Below the pieces are notes generated by a model that saw nothing but the letters and a program-made list of their open reading frames with translations, had not been told where the DNA came from and ran no database searches. DNA of 64,000 bases, taken from Dactylosporangium fulvum. Its GTDB lineage: Bacteria > Actinomycetota > Actinomycetes > Mycobacteriales > Micromonosporaceae. Positions 45,125-54,269 of the stretch are shown here, one piece after another (the first letter of the stretch is position 1; each line of letters opens with the position of its first letter). The position numbers were made by a program, and so were the translations under genes. The stretch spans positions 1,822,501 through 1,886,500 of the forward strand of contig NZ_CP073720.1 of NCBI RefSeq assembly GCF_025137375.1, given 5' to 3'.

Positions 45125-46687
45125 ATGGCGAAGCTCAATGTGAAGAAGGTGAAGGCGGCGCTCGGTGCGGGACCGCTGCGGGGCGCCGCGCGCCCGGCCG
45201 GACGCACCTACGAGGGCGGCGCGGGATACGGCCGCGACCTCAAGTCGGAGCTTTTCCTGCTGGCCGTGACGAACATGGTCGGCGAGCAGACCTTCTACGA
45301 GTCCGCCGGCGACCGGGACAGCCGGTATGCCCAGCTGGTCCGCGCCGCGGCCGTCGAGGACCCGGACTGGACCGCGCGGTTCCTCGGCTGGCTGCGCACC
45401 GGCGCGAACATGCGCACCGCCTCGATCGTCGGCGCCGCCGAGTTCGTGCGCGGGCGCCTGCTGGCCCGAGTGCCGGGCGACGGCGAGAACCGGCGGGTCG
45501 TCGCCGCGGTGCTCCAGCGCGCCGACGAGCCGGGGGAACTGCTCGCCTACTGGATCTCGCGGTACGGCCGGGCGGTCCCCAAGCCGGTCAAGCGCGGCAT
45601 CGCCGACGCCGTCCAGCGCCTCTACACCGAGCGCAACCTGCTCAAGTACGACACCGCGACCCACGCGTTCCGCTTCGGCGACGTGCTCGACCTGACCCAC
45701 CCCACCCCGGCCGCACCGTGGCAGGGTGACCTGTTCCGGTTCGCGCTCGACCGCCGGCACAACCGGGAGGACCGCACGGTCCCGGAGTCGCTGCGGATGA
45801 TCGCGGCGAACGGGCGGGTGCGTGCCGAGGGCAAGGCGGCGCTGTTCGACCCCGAGCGGCTCGAGAGCGCCGGCATGACCTGGGAGGACGCGCTGTCGCT
45901 CGCCGGAACCGGCGTGGACAGGGCCGCCCTCTGGACGGCGCTGATCCCGTCGATGGGCTACATGGCACAACTCCGTAACCTGCGGAACTTCGACCAGGCC
46001 GGGGTGTCCGACGAGGTCGCGGCGCGGGTCGCGGCGCGGCTGGCCGACCCCGGCGAGGTGGCGCGGTCGCGGCAGCTGCCGATGCGGTTCCTGTCCGCGT
46101 ACCGGGCCGCGCCGTCGCTGCGGTGGGCGTACGCACTGGAGCGCGCGCTCACGCTCAGCCTCGACAGCGTCCCGGCGCTGCCCGGGCGCACCCTGGTCCT
46201 GATCGACACGTCCGGCTCGATGAACTCGGGCTTCTCCCGCGACGGCACGCTGATGCGGTGGGACGCGGCGGTGGTGTTCGGGGTGGCGCTCGCGGCCCGG
46301 TGTGCCTCGGCGAAGGTCGTGTCGTTTTCCGACCGGACCACCGTGTTCCGGCTCCGCAAGGGTGAGTCGGTGCTGCGGGCGATCGAGCGGTTCCGGTCCG
46401 AGGGCCACTTCCACAACGGCGGCACGGACACGGCGCGAGCGGTGCGCGAGCACTTCGCCGGCCACGACCGGGTCGTCATTCTCACGGACGAGCAGGCGTC
46501 CCACGCCGGTTCGGTGGACAAGGCGGTACCGGCGACGGTGCCGATCTTCACCTGGAACCTGGCGGGCTACCGGCTGGGGCACACCCCCTTGACCGTGAAC
46601 CGCTGGACGTTCGGCGGCCTGACCGACGCCGGCTTCGGGATGATCCCGCTGCTGGAGTCGGGCCGGGACGGAACCTGGCCGTTCTGA
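45125..46687 (+). CDS. rsr: Ro60-family protein (Rsr): TROVE domain plus vWA domain
   Basis: This 520-residue protein is a bacterial Ro60 orthologue. The TROVE domain covers about residues 1-340 (KSELFLLAVTNMVGEQTFYE; FLGWLRTGANMRTASIVGAAEFVRG; YWISRYGRAVPKPVKRGIADAVQRLYTERNLLKYD; LRNLRNFDQAGVSDEVAARVA) and forms a HEAT-repeat ring that binds misfolded RNA ends and Y RNA. A von Willebrand A domain follows with a complete MIDAS: DTSGSMN at residue 361, GGTDTARAV and LTDEQAS. ATG 45125 has GGGGGAT 5 nt upstream. In relatives, Rsr with Y RNA guides PNPase or ligases in RNA degradation and repair. Its divergent neighbour here is an RNA ligase. Confidence 0.93.
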   Translation: MAKLNVKKVKAALGAGPLRGAARPAGRTYEGGAGYGRDLKSELFLLAVTNMVGEQTFYESAGDRDSRYAQLVRAAAVEDPDWTARFLGWLRTGANMRTASIVGAAEFVRGRLLARVPGDGENRRVVAAVLQRADEPGELLAYWISRYGRAVPKPVKRGIADAVQRLYTERNLLKYDTATHAFRFGDVLDLTHPTPAAPWQGDLFRFALDRRHNREDRTVPESLRMIAANGRVRAEGKAALFDPERLESAGMTWEDALSLAGTGVDRAALWTALIPSMGYMAQLRNLRNFDQAGVSDEVAARVAARLADPGEVARSRQLPMRFLSAYRAAPSLRWAYALERALTLSLDSVPALPGRTLVLIDTSGSMNSGFSRDGTLMRWDAAVVFGVALAARCASAKVVSFSDRTTVFRLRKGESVLRAIERFRSEGHFHNGGTDTARAVREHFAGHDRVVILTDEQASHAGSVDKAVPATVPIFTWNLAGYRLGHTPLTVNRWTFGGLTDAGFGMIPLLESGRDGTWPF

Positions 46688-46698
46688 GCGGCGCCGTA

Positions 46699-46733
46699 GA
46701 CTCCCCCTGTCCGTTTCACAGGCAGGGGGAGTC
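46699..46733 (+). promoter_or_regulatory. aroD: Hairpin masking the aroD ribosome site
   Basis: GACTCCCCCTG (46699-46709) pairs perfectly with CAGGGGGAGTC (46723-46733), which contains the ribosome-binding site immediately before the aroD ATG. An alternative smaller stem CCTGT/ACAGG (46706-46710 with 46718-46722) excludes it. A TAGACT -10 at 46697-46702 would start transcription inside or after the left arm, leaving the site open. The hairpin may also end ro60 transcription. Confidence 0.5.
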
Positions 46734-47459
46734 ATGGCAACGCTGCGCGAGCGGCTCGCCGACGAAGTGCCACTGGTCGCGGTGAGCTTCGGCGACGACG
46801 ACGCCGAGCGGGACGCGGCCCAGGTCCGTGACCGGCGGGTCGACGTCGCCGAGCTGCGCATCGACTGGTACTCCTCCGTGGAGCCCGACCACGTGCTCGA
46901 CCGGGTGCGCCGGTTCCGCGGCCTGCCGACCCTCGCCACGATCCGGTCGAAGGCCGAGGGCGGCTACTGGCCGGGCAGCGAGGCCGAGCGGCTCCGGCTG
47001 TTCGAGGCGGTGCTGCCCGAGGTCGACGCCGTCGACGTCGAGCTGTCCTCCGAGGAGATCCTGCCCGGGGTCGTCGCCGCCGCACGCCGGCACGACCGGC
47101 TCGTCGTCGTGTCGCACCACGACTTCACCGGCACGCCGCCGGCCGGACGGCTCGCCGAGATCACCGAGGGCGCGGTGGCCGCCGGGGCCGACCTGGTGAA
47201 GATCAGCACGATGGCGCACGGCCCCGACGACCTGCTGACGCTGGCGGGGCTGCTCACGCGGCACAGCTCCCTGCGGCTGATCATCATCGGCATGGGCGCC
47301 GAGGGCGCCGCGTCGCGGGTGTTCTTCCCGCTGCTGGGCTCGCGGATCACCTATTCGGCGATCGGCGGGCGGCCGGCGCCCGGGCAGCTGCCGTTCGACG
47401 AGACGGTGCGGCAACTGGAGACGTTCTCCCCGCGGTTCGCGGAGCGCCGCCGTGGCTGA
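46734..47459 (+). CDS. aroD: Type I 3-dehydroquinate dehydratase
   Basis: This 241-residue class I enzyme dehydrates 3-dehydroquinate to 3-dehydroshikimate via a Schiff base in the shikimate pathway. The barrel carries VAELRIDWYSSVEP (Glu and Arg), VVVSHHDFTGTPP with the catalytic His, LVKISTMAHGPDD with the Schiff-base Lys, and IIIGMGAEGAASRVFFPLLGSRITYSAIG with the substrate-binding Arg and Ser. Most actinobacteria rely on the unrelated type II AroQ, so this may be a second or catabolic enzyme. Its end overlaps the next gene by 8 bp. Confidence 0.9.
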   Translation: MATLRERLADEVPLVAVSFGDDDAERDAAQVRDRRVDVAELRIDWYSSVEPDHVLDRVRRFRGLPTLATIRSKAEGGYWPGSEAERLRLFEAVLPEVDAVDVELSSEEILPGVVAAARRHDRLVVVSHHDFTGTPPAGRLAEITEGAVAAGADLVKISTMAHGPDDLLTLAGLLTRHSSLRLIIIGMGAEGAASRVFFPLLGSRITYSAIGGRPAPGQLPFDETVRQLETFSPRFAERRRG

Positions 47460-47787
47460 ACCGCGCCGCGATCCCTGGCGGGCCGTCCGCAAGTCCGTCG
47501 CGCAGGTGATCGTGCTGTTCACGGTGGTCTACCTCTTTGTCTTCGGCCGCGCCGTGCTCGGCGTCGGCCGCTCCCGTGACATCGAGCGCAGCACCGCCGC
47601 CTGGACGGTGTGGACGGCAGGGATCGCGCTGATGGTGGCCGGCTCCGCGCTTGCGGTGCAGCTGCTGCGCGGCAAGGAGCCGGCGGTGACGGGGCGCCGG
47701 ACAATCTGGTGGTGCGCCGGCCTGTGGGCGGTCGGGGTCGCGCTGGCATTGATCTATTCGACGATGGTGACTCCGCCGACGCGGTGA
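47452..47787 (+). CDS. Small membrane protein with three predicted helices
   Basis: This 111-residue protein has a basic N-terminus and three hydrophobic segments: SVAQVIVLFTVVYLFVFGRAV, AAWTVWTAGIALMVAGSALAVQLL and TIWWCAGLWAVGVALALIYSTMV. No family is recognised. The GTG at 47452 lies inside the end of aroD, so it is translated from the same message. It has no visible link to the shikimate pathway. Confidence 0.62.
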   Translation: MAEPRRDPWRAVRKSVAQVIVLFTVVYLFVFGRAVLGVGRSRDIERSTAAWTVWTAGIALMVAGSALAVQLLRGKEPAVTGRRTIWWCAGLWAVGVALALIYSTMVTPPTR

Positions 47788-47903
47788 CCCATGCCCACCC
47801 ATACAGCGAATGATCAATCACCGTGGGCGGGACGCCGGGATGTGCGCGGGGGCCCTATCTTCTGTGTCGAGCCGACTGGCGCGATCCGCGATTCGGAGGA
47901 ACC

Positions 47904-49112
47904 ATGACCCAACCCCCGCCGCCCGGCCCCGAGCAGCCGGCCCAGCCGCCGTTCTCGGGCCAGGGGGCCGCCGGTCCTCCGGCGCCCTTCGACCCGACGG
48001 CGCCCGCCGCGCCGGCGCCGTACGACCCGGCGCAGCCCGGTGGGGCCCCGGCGCAGGCCTACTGGGCCGCGCAGGGCCAACCGGCGGCGCCGCAGGGGTT
48101 CGGGCCGCCGAGTGGGTATGACCCGTCGACGGGCTACCCCGTCTACTACCAGGCCGCGCCCACCGGCGGTTACGGCGTGCCGGTCTTCGGCCAGCAGGCC
48201 GGCTACGACCCGCTGATCAGCCCGGACTACGGCGGCTGGTGGAAGCGGGCGATGGCCGTGCTCAAGCCCGGCTGGAAGCTGTTCGCCGGGCTGCAGGCCA
48301 TCGGCGTCGTCATGTCGCTGCTGTTCGTCATCCCGCAGGCGCTCTACCTGGTGTACCTGCAGGACCGGCTGCCCCGGACCAACTCGGACGGCGTGATCAC
48401 CACGACCGAGGTGGACCTCACCCCGTTTCTCGCCGTCCTTGGCATCACGGTCGTCGGGATCTTCCTGACCTACCTGGTCCAGTTCGCCATCACGATCGCG
48501 AGCAACCACGTCGGCGTCTCGATCGCCGCCGGGCTGAAGCCGAGCCTCGGCATGTCGCTGTCGATGGCGGCGAAGCGGGTGTTCCCGTTGCTCGGCTGGC
48601 AGTTCCTGGCCGGCCTGATCATCCTGGCCGGCGTCTGCGCCTGCGTGCTGCCGGCGATCTACCTCACCGCGGTGTTCATGGTGCTGCCGGCGGTGGTGAC
48701 CTTCGAGCGGACCAACGTGATCAGCCGGTGCTTCCAGCTGTTCCACCGCGACCTGGGCGCCTCGATCAGCCGCATCGCGACGATCGCCGGCATCTCGATC
48801 GGCGTCGCCATCATCGGCTCGATCATCGCGCAGGTGGTCCAGCTCGGGTTCGGTGGCGCGCAGGCGCTGACCTCGGACTTCGAGACCTCGGGCCCGATGT
48901 TTACGACGGCGGTCGTGGTCGGTGTCGTCGTCAGCTCGGTCATCAGCAGCGTGCTGGCCGCGGCGGGCTCGGTGCTCACCGCGCCGCTCACCCTGACGGC
49001 CTACGCCGACCTGCGGGCCCGGGTCGAGACGCTGTCGACGGCGACCCTGGCCGCCGAGATCGGCATCGCCGCGCCGGCGACGCCCGAGTGGGGCACCCCG
49101 TCGGCCGTCTGA
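47904..49112 (+). CDS. Pro/Ala-rich membrane protein (DUF7847-like glycerophosphoryl-diesterase membrane domain)
   Basis: This 402-residue protein has an extended Pro/Gln/Tyr-rich cytoplasmic start (residues 1-105; repeated PYDP, PAQP and GYDP motifs) and then about six membrane helices (LFAGLQAIGVVMSLLFVIPQAL; FLAVLGITVVGIFLTYLVQFAITIA; FPLLGWQFLAGLIILAGVCACVLPAIYL; ISIGVAIIGSIIAQVVQLGF; VVVGVVVSSVISSVLAAAGSVL). This is the layout of actinobacterial DUF7847/GlpQ-membrane-like proteins of unknown function. ATG 47904 has GGAGGA 3 nt upstream. It is probably independent of aroD (117-bp gap) and precedes dxs by 361 bp. Confidence 0.75.
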   Translation: MTQPPPPGPEQPAQPPFSGQGAAGPPAPFDPTAPAAPAPYDPAQPGGAPAQAYWAAQGQPAAPQGFGPPSGYDPSTGYPVYYQAAPTGGYGVPVFGQQAGYDPLISPDYGGWWKRAMAVLKPGWKLFAGLQAIGVVMSLLFVIPQALYLVYLQDRLPRTNSDGVITTTEVDLTPFLAVLGITVVGIFLTYLVQFAITIASNHVGVSIAAGLKPSLGMSLSMAAKRVFPLLGWQFLAGLIILAGVCACVLPAIYLTAVFMVLPAVVTFERTNVISRCFQLFHRDLGASISRIATIAGISIGVAIIGSIIAQVVQLGFGGAQALTSDFETSGPMFTTAVVVGVVVSSVISSVLAAAGSVLTAPLTLTAYADLRARVETLSTATLAAEIGIAAPATPEWGTPSAV

Positions 49113-49269
49113 CGCGTCGCGGATCAGCGGGAAGGACGCCTGTCCGGGCGGCCTCCCCGCTGCCCCTGCTCAGGGGCCCGGCCCGCCCGGCCGTTGGGCG
49201 GGTGACGGCGGCGGGGGACCGGTCGTGGGACCGTGCCGCGATGGCCGAGGCCACCGGTTTGTCGCTCAT

Positions 49270-49340
49270 CGATCATGCAGTTGTGGTGCCTAACAAACCG
49301 GGCATTCAAGGAGTGTCCCGGCACCACCACTGCAAGATCG
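49270..49340. repeat. Inverted repeat related to the 16.6-kb fold-back element
   Basis: Arms of 21 nt (49270-49290 and 49320-49340) pair at 19 positions around a 29-nt loop. Read on the minus strand it starts CGATCTTGCAGTGGTGGTGCC, close to CGATCTTGGAGTTGTGGTCC at 16692 in the fold-back element. It may be a second, reduced member of that family. Confidence 0.6.
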
Positions 49341-49459
49341 GCAAGGGTGGACCCGGTCAACGTCGGTGGACACCGCGCCAGCTGCGGGGATGTCTGGGGG
49401 AGTCTGTGTGGAACCTGTCAAGATTCGTCCGGCCGAGATGCGCCCGTGCGGGGCACCAC

Positions 49460-49465
49460 TAGACT
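49460..49465 (+). promoter_or_regulatory. dxs: Leaderless -10 element (TAGACT) for dxs
   Basis: TAGACT lies 8 nt before ATG 49474 with no ribosome site between, supporting that start. Confidence 0.5.
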
Positions 49466-49473
49466 CGGCGGGC

Positions 49474-51432
49474 ATGAGTGCAGAAGAGATCGAGGCCGCG
49501 TCCCTGCTGAGCACGGTCCGCGAGCCCGGTGATCTCCGCAATCTGACCGCCGAGCAGCTCGACGTGCTGGCTGCCGAGATCCGCGACTTCCTCGTGGCGA
49601 AGGTCTCGCGCACCGGCGGTCACCTGGGGCCGAACCTGGGCGTGGTGGAGCTGACGCTCGCCCTGCACCGCGTGTTCGACTCTCCGAAGGACCGGCTCCT
49701 CTTCGACACCGGCCACCAGGCTTACGTTCACAAGATCGTCTCCGGCCGGCAGGACGGCTTCGACCTGCTCCGCCAGCGCGGCGGGCTCACGGGCTACCCG
49801 AGCCGCGCCGAGAGCGAGCACGACGTCATCGAGAACTCGCACGCCTCGACCGCCCTGTCCTATGCGGACGGCCTGGCTAAGGCGTTCGCGTTGCGCGGTG
49901 AGCCGCGTCACGTCGTCGCGGTCGTCGGCGACGGTGCCCTCACCGGCGGCATGTGCTGGGAGGCGCTCAACAACATCGCCGCGGCGAAAAACCCGGTCGT
50001 CATCGTCGTCAACGACAACGGCCGCTCCTACTCGCCGACGATCGGCGGCCTCGCCGACCACCTGTCGAACCTGCGGCTCAACCCGAGCTACGAGAAGGTC
50101 CTCGACGTCGTCAAGGACTCCCTCGGCCGCACGCCGCTGGTCGGCCCGCCGCTCTACGAGGTGCTGCACGCGGTCAAGAAGGGCATCAAGGACGCCGTCG
50201 CACCGCAGGCGATGTTCGAGGACCTCGGCATCAAGTACGTCGGGCCGGTCGACGGCCACGACCGCGAGGCGGTCGAGTCGGCGCTGCGCAAGGCGAAGAA
50301 CTTCGGCGGGCCGGTCATCGTCCACGCGGTCACCCGCAAGGGCTTCGGCTACCGCCCCGCCGAGGAGGACGAGGCCGACTGCCTGCACGGGCCGAGCAGC
50401 GCGTTCGACATCGAGACCGGCAAGCTGCTCGCGCCGGCCTCACTGAAGTGGACCGGCGTCTTCGCCGACGAGCTCGTCGCGATCGCCGACGAGCGGGCCG
50501 ACATCGTCGGCATCACGGCCGCCATGGCCGAGCCGACCGGCATCGCCAAGCTGATGCGGAAGTACCCCGAGCGGACGTATGACGTGGGCATCGCCGAGCA
50601 GCACGCGGCGACCTCCGCCGCCGGCCTCGCGATCGGCGGTCTCCACCCGGTCGTCGCCGTCTACGCGACCTTCCTCAACCGCGCCTTCGACCAGGTGCTG
50701 CTCGACGTCGCCATGCACCGGCTGCCGGTCACGTTCGTGCTCGACCGGGCCGGCGTCACCGGCCCCGACGGGCCCTCGCACTACGGCATCTGGGACATGT
50801 CGGTCTTCGGTGTCGTGCCCGGCCTGCGGCTCGCCGCGCCCCGTGACGCGCAGACCGTGCGCGAGGAACTGCGCGAGGCCGTCAGCATCGAGGACGGGCC
50901 GACGATCCTGCGCTTCCCGACCGGTGCCGTCCCGGCCGACCTGCCGGCGCTGCGCCGCGTCGGCGGCGTCGACGGCTTCGGCGGGGTCGACGTGCTCGCC
51001 GAGCACGAGCGCAAGGACGTGCTGCTGGTGAGCGTCGGCGCGTTCGCCCACCTCGCGGTCGACGCGGCGGCCCGGCTTGCCGAGCAGGGCTACGGCGTCA
51101 CCGTGGTCGACCCGCGCTGGGTCCGGCCGGTGCCTGTCGAGCTGACCGGCCTGGCCCGGGAACACCGCCTGGTCGTCACCGTCGAGGACGGCGTGCGCAC
51201 CGGCGGCGTCGGCGACGCGATCGCCAAGGCGCTGCGCGACGCCGACGTCTGGGTGCCGCTGCGCGACCTGGGTGTGCCGCTGGCCTGGCACCCGCACGGC
51301 TCCCGCAACGAGATCCTCGCCGACCTGGGCCTCACCGCCCAGGACGTCGCCCGCCAGGTGACCGAGTGGGTCAGCCGCCTCGACGACCAGACCCCGATCG
51401 CCGTGCCGTCGGGCACCCGCACCCGGCGATAG
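49474..51432 (+). CDS. dxs: 1-deoxy-D-xylulose-5-phosphate synthase
   Basis: This 652-residue thiamine-diphosphate enzyme condenses pyruvate and glyceraldehyde 3-phosphate, the first step of the MEP isoprenoid pathway. The ThDP-binding motif [36 protein letters not shown], the substrate-channel [18 protein letters not shown], the pyrimidine-domain motif [22 protein letters not shown] and the C-terminal transketolase domain ([13 protein letters not shown]) are complete. ATG 49474 is supported by the leaderless -10; the N-terminus reaches the family start [16 protein letters not shown] after ten residues. It is a single gene, followed by the propeller-protein array 84 bp downstream. Confidence 0.95.
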   Translation: MSAEEIEAASLLSTVREPGDLRNLTAEQLDVLAAEIRDFLVAKVSRTGGHLGPNLGVVELTLALHRVFDSPKDRLLFDTGHQAYVHKIVSGRQDGFDLLRQRGGLTGYPSRAESEHDVIENSHASTALSYADGLAKAFALRGEPRHVVAVVGDGALTGGMCWEALNNIAAAKNPVVIVVNDNGRSYSPTIGGLADHLSNLRLNPSYEKVLDVVKDSLGRTPLVGPPLYEVLHAVKKGIKDAVAPQAMFEDLGIKYVGPVDGHDREAVESALRKAKNFGGPVIVHAVTRKGFGYRPAEEDEADCLHGPSSAFDIETGKLLAPASLKWTGVFADELVAIADERADIVGITAAMAEPTGIAKLMRKYPERTYDVGIAEQHAATSAAGLAIGGLHPVVAVYATFLNRAFDQVLLDVAMHRLPVTFVLDRAGVTGPDGPSHYGIWDMSVFGVVPGLRLAAPRDAQTVREELREAVSIEDGPTILRFPTGAVPADLPALRRVGGVDGFGGVDVLAEHERKDVLLVSVGAFAHLAVDAAARLAEQGYGVTVVDPRWVRPVPVELTGLAREHRLVVTVEDGVRTGGVGDAIAKALRDADVWVPLRDLGVPLAWHPHGSRNEILADLGLTAQDVARQVTEWVSRLDDQTPIAVPSGTRTRR

Positions 51433-51516
51433 CGTCCGTCGTCCCGGTTGCCGGCCCGACGGGGCGGCAACCGGGACGGCGTCGTGGGACTCTCTTCTCT
51501 GCGAGAGGGGGGATCT

Positions 51517-52905
51517 GTGCCGGACGCGATCATCGAGCTCGACCTCAGCACACCCTGGGAACCGCCGGACCCACCGCCCTCACCGCGGCGGCGCGTCCAT
51601 CGGCGATGGCTCGCGTCCGCCGTCGTCGGGCTGGTCGCCGCCGGGGTGCTCGTCGCGGCGGCGCCGGGCCGGGACACCAGACCGGTGTTCGTCATCGACC
51701 AGCAGGTCATCAGCGTCAGCATGTCCGAGCGGCGGATCGTCGTCAGCCGTTACGAGCAGGCGGTTCCGGTGCTCGAGGTGCTGGACGTGCCCGACGGCAG
51801 CCGGATCTGGTCGCAGCCGATCCCGCGGGAGCAGCACGTCTACTTCGTGACCGAGCACGTCGTCACGCTGCTCACCGAGAGCGCGGACGAGCAGGGAACG
51901 GCCCAGACGCTGACGGTGCTCGACGTGGCCACCGGCGAACGGCTCTGGGAGCGCTCGCGGATCCGCGCGGTCGGACGGACACCCGGCCGGTTCGTGATCG
52001 AGGACATGACCGACGTCGTGCGCGACGACTGGGTCGTGACCCTCACCAAGGACGCCGAGGGCGTGCCGGTCAACAACCCGGCCGAGCAGTATGAGCATCA
52101 CTATCGGGTGCTCGACGAACGGACCGGTGCCGAGGTCTGGTCGCTCGACGTGCCGAAGGGTTCGGTCGCCGCCTTCGGCTGGGACGACGAATACTCGGTG
52201 CTCGAGGGCCTGTCGGAGCTGAGCCCGACCGGCGTCCTGCGGTTCCGCGACCTCACCACCGGCGCCGTCACCGCCACGCACCAACTGGACTGGTCGGGCA
52301 CGATCTCGTACTTCGACGTCGGCGCGGCGCAGTCGGACATCATCGGCACCACCAGCGGCCAGGTGATGCTCTACACGGCCCGCGAGCGCGGCGCCGACAT
52401 TTATGACCTGCGCACCGGCCGCCGGCTCTGGCACTGGGAGGACCGCAACACGTACCGTGGCCTCTACCCGTGCACCGGGGAGCTGTACTGCGTGCAGGAC
52501 CGCAACGGCACGGACGCGCTCGACGCACACACCGGGCAGCCGGTCTGGCACGTCGACCGGTACAACATCCTCCTTTGGCACGGGAACGGCACCCTGCTGC
52601 TCGGCAGATGGGACGAGAACGGGCCGTACTCGAGCCTTGCCGCGACCGTCGACGAGCGCACCGGCCGGGTCCTGCGGCGGTACGAGGGGTGGAACCTCGT
52701 CCAGAGCCGCGGCACCGGCCCGCTCGTCGTCTGGAGCCGGGTGGGTGAGCGCAGCGCCGTGCTCGGTGTCCTGAACCAGCGCTCCGGCCGGGTCACGGTC
52801 TTCGGCCGGGCCCCCGAGTGGTTCGGTCCGCCGGACTGCGTGGCGGCCGGCGACCATCTGGCCTGTACGGTTGTCGGCGGCCTCAAGGTGTGGAGGCTTC
52901 CTTGA
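51517..52905 (+). CDS. Membrane-anchored PQQ-like beta-propeller protein 1
   Basis: This 462-residue protein starts PDAIIELDLSTPWEPPDPPP, has one membrane helix (WLASAVVGLVAAGVLVAAA, residues 28-46) and then a seven-bladed PQQ-like propeller outside, with blades such as ITVLDVATGERLWERSR, VLDERTGAEVWSLDVP, IYDLRTGRRLWHWED, ALDAHTGQPVWHVDR and ATVDERTGRVLRRYEG. No PQQ-ligand or catalytic residues are evident; such proteins usually sense or scaffold. GTG 51517 follows GGGGGG with a 5-nt gap. Its stop overlaps the TTG of the next paralogue. It is the first of four related genes. Confidence 0.75.
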   Translation: MPDAIIELDLSTPWEPPDPPPSPRRRVHRRWLASAVVGLVAAGVLVAAAPGRDTRPVFVIDQQVISVSMSERRIVVSRYEQAVPVLEVLDVPDGSRIWSQPIPREQHVYFVTEHVVTLLTESADEQGTAQTLTVLDVATGERLWERSRIRAVGRTPGRFVIEDMTDVVRDDWVVTLTKDAEGVPVNNPAEQYEHHYRVLDERTGAEVWSLDVPKGSVAAFGWDDEYSVLEGLSELSPTGVLRFRDLTTGAVTATHQLDWSGTISYFDVGAAQSDIIGTTSGQVMLYTARERGADIYDLRTGRRLWHWEDRNTYRGLYPCTGELYCVQDRNGTDALDAHTGQPVWHVDRYNILLWHGNGTLLLGRWDENGPYSSLAATVDERTGRVLRRYEGWNLVQSRGTGPLVVWSRVGERSAVLGVLNQRSGRVTVFGRAPEWFGPPDCVAAGDHLACTVVGGLKVWRLP

Positions 52906-54257
52906 TCATCGAGCTTGACCTCGCGACACCCTGGGAGCCGCCGGCCCCGCCGCCGCGTCGGGTCCGGCGGTGGTCCGCGGCCGTGCTCGTCGCCGTCGTG
53001 GCGCTCGGCGTGCTCGTCGCGGCCGCACCGCGCCGGCCGGACGGACCGGCGTTCACCATCGAGCACAACGTGCTGAACGTCGCGGGCGCCGGCGGACGGA
53101 TCTTCGTCGGCCGGTTCCACTCGGTCGGCTCCGCACCGCGGCTGCACGCGATGCGCCTGAGCGACGGTGCCGAGCTGTGGTCGACCCAGATCACGCCGCA
53201 GCAGCGCTTGGCCCTTGCCACGGCGCAGGTGGTGGTGCTGAGCACGGACTGGACCGAGGACGCCTCCTGGAGCACGATCGCCGTGCTCGACGCGGCCACC
53301 GGCGGACGCCTGTGGCACCGCGACACCGTGCAGGTGCTCGGCCGGGCCGGTGGCACGATGGTGGTCGAGGACATGGCCGGCGCGGATCCCGACGCGGAGC
53401 CGCCGCCCGGCCCGGACGACGACCCCGCCGTGAACCGGGCGCCCGTCCGGCGGCAGCGGCACTACCTCGGCCTCGACGAGCGGACCGGCGCGACGGTGTG
53501 GACGCTGGAGGTGCCGGCCGGTTCGGCCGCCGAGGCCGGCTGGGACCAGCACACGACGTATAAGCTGCTACACCTCGCCCAGCTGGACCCGGACGGGCTG
53601 CTGCGGCTGCGTGACCCGGCGACCGGCGCGATCACCGGGTCACACCGGCTGGCCTGGTCCGGCACGATCGCGTCGTTCACCGTCAGCAAGGGTCGGCCCG
53701 GCCAGGTGATCGTCTTCCCGGCGGGGCAGCGGGGCGCGGCGATCTTCGACCTCGACACCGGCGAGCGGCTGTGGGGCTGGTCGGGCAAGATGTACGGTGG
53801 CCTGCTCCAGTGCGGCCCGGACCGCTACTGCGGCGGCGCCGACACCGGGCTGGACAACGTCGACGTGCGCACCGGGCGGATCGTCTGGCACATCGACCGG
53901 TACGCCGGCATCCTGCACATCGGCGCGCGGACCATGGTGCTCGGCTCGTACATCCAGCCGGACGCCGAGAGCGCCTCCTACGTCGTCGTCGACGCCGCGA
54001 CCGGCCGGCTCCAGCGCAAGATCGAGGGCTGGCGGCTCATCGGGGCCCGGGGTGAGCACCTGATCGTCTCGCATCCCGGCGACCGCGGCGGCGCGCTGCT
54101 CGGCGTCCTCGATCCGGGCAGCGGTGTCGTGGCCCTGTTCGGCAAGGCCCCGCAGTGGTACGGCATGCCGGAGTGCACGGCCGACGAGGAGCACCTGGCC
54201 TGCGTCGCCGTGGGTGCCCTGTCCGTCTGGAGACTGCCACCGACCCGTCGTCCTTAG
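52902..54257 (+). CDS. Membrane-anchored PQQ-like beta-propeller protein 2
   Basis: This 451-residue paralogue begins LIIELDLATPWEPPAPPPRR, has a membrane helix (WSAAVLVAVVALGVLVAAAP) and propeller blades AVLDAATGGRLWHRDT, GLDERTGATVWTLEVP, LRDPATGAITGSHRLA, IFDLDTGERLWGWSG, DVRTGRIVWHIDRYAG and VDAATGRLQRKIEG. The TTG start at 52902 overlaps the previous stop (TTGA) and has GGAGG 5 nt upstream, giving translational coupling. It shares the N-terminal motif and blade pattern with its neighbours, marking a tandem duplication. Function unknown. Confidence 0.74.
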   Translation: MIIELDLATPWEPPAPPPRRVRRWSAAVLVAVVALGVLVAAAPRRPDGPAFTIEHNVLNVAGAGGRIFVGRFHSVGSAPRLHAMRLSDGAELWSTQITPQQRLALATAQVVVLSTDWTEDASWSTIAVLDAATGGRLWHRDTVQVLGRAGGTMVVEDMAGADPDAEPPPGPDDDPAVNRAPVRRQRHYLGLDERTGATVWTLEVPAGSAAEAGWDQHTTYKLLHLAQLDPDGLLRLRDPATGAITGSHRLAWSGTIASFTVSKGRPGQVIVFPAGQRGAAIFDLDTGERLWGWSGKMYGGLLQCGPDRYCGGADTGLDNVDVRTGRIVWHIDRYAGILHIGARTMVLGSYIQPDAESASYVVVDAATGRLQRKIEGWRLIGARGEHLIVSHPGDRGGALLGVLDPGSGVVALFGKAPQWYGMPECTADEEHLACVAVGALSVWRLPPTRRP

Positions 54258-54269
54258 CACAATGGACGC

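Larger units (their letters stand above)
49113..49473. other. Intergenic region before dxs
   Basis: 361 bp without a gene. It contains G/C-rich sequence to about 49260, the inverted repeat at 49270-49340, and the dxs promoter. Small open frames here lack ribosome sites and domains. Confidence 0.5.
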
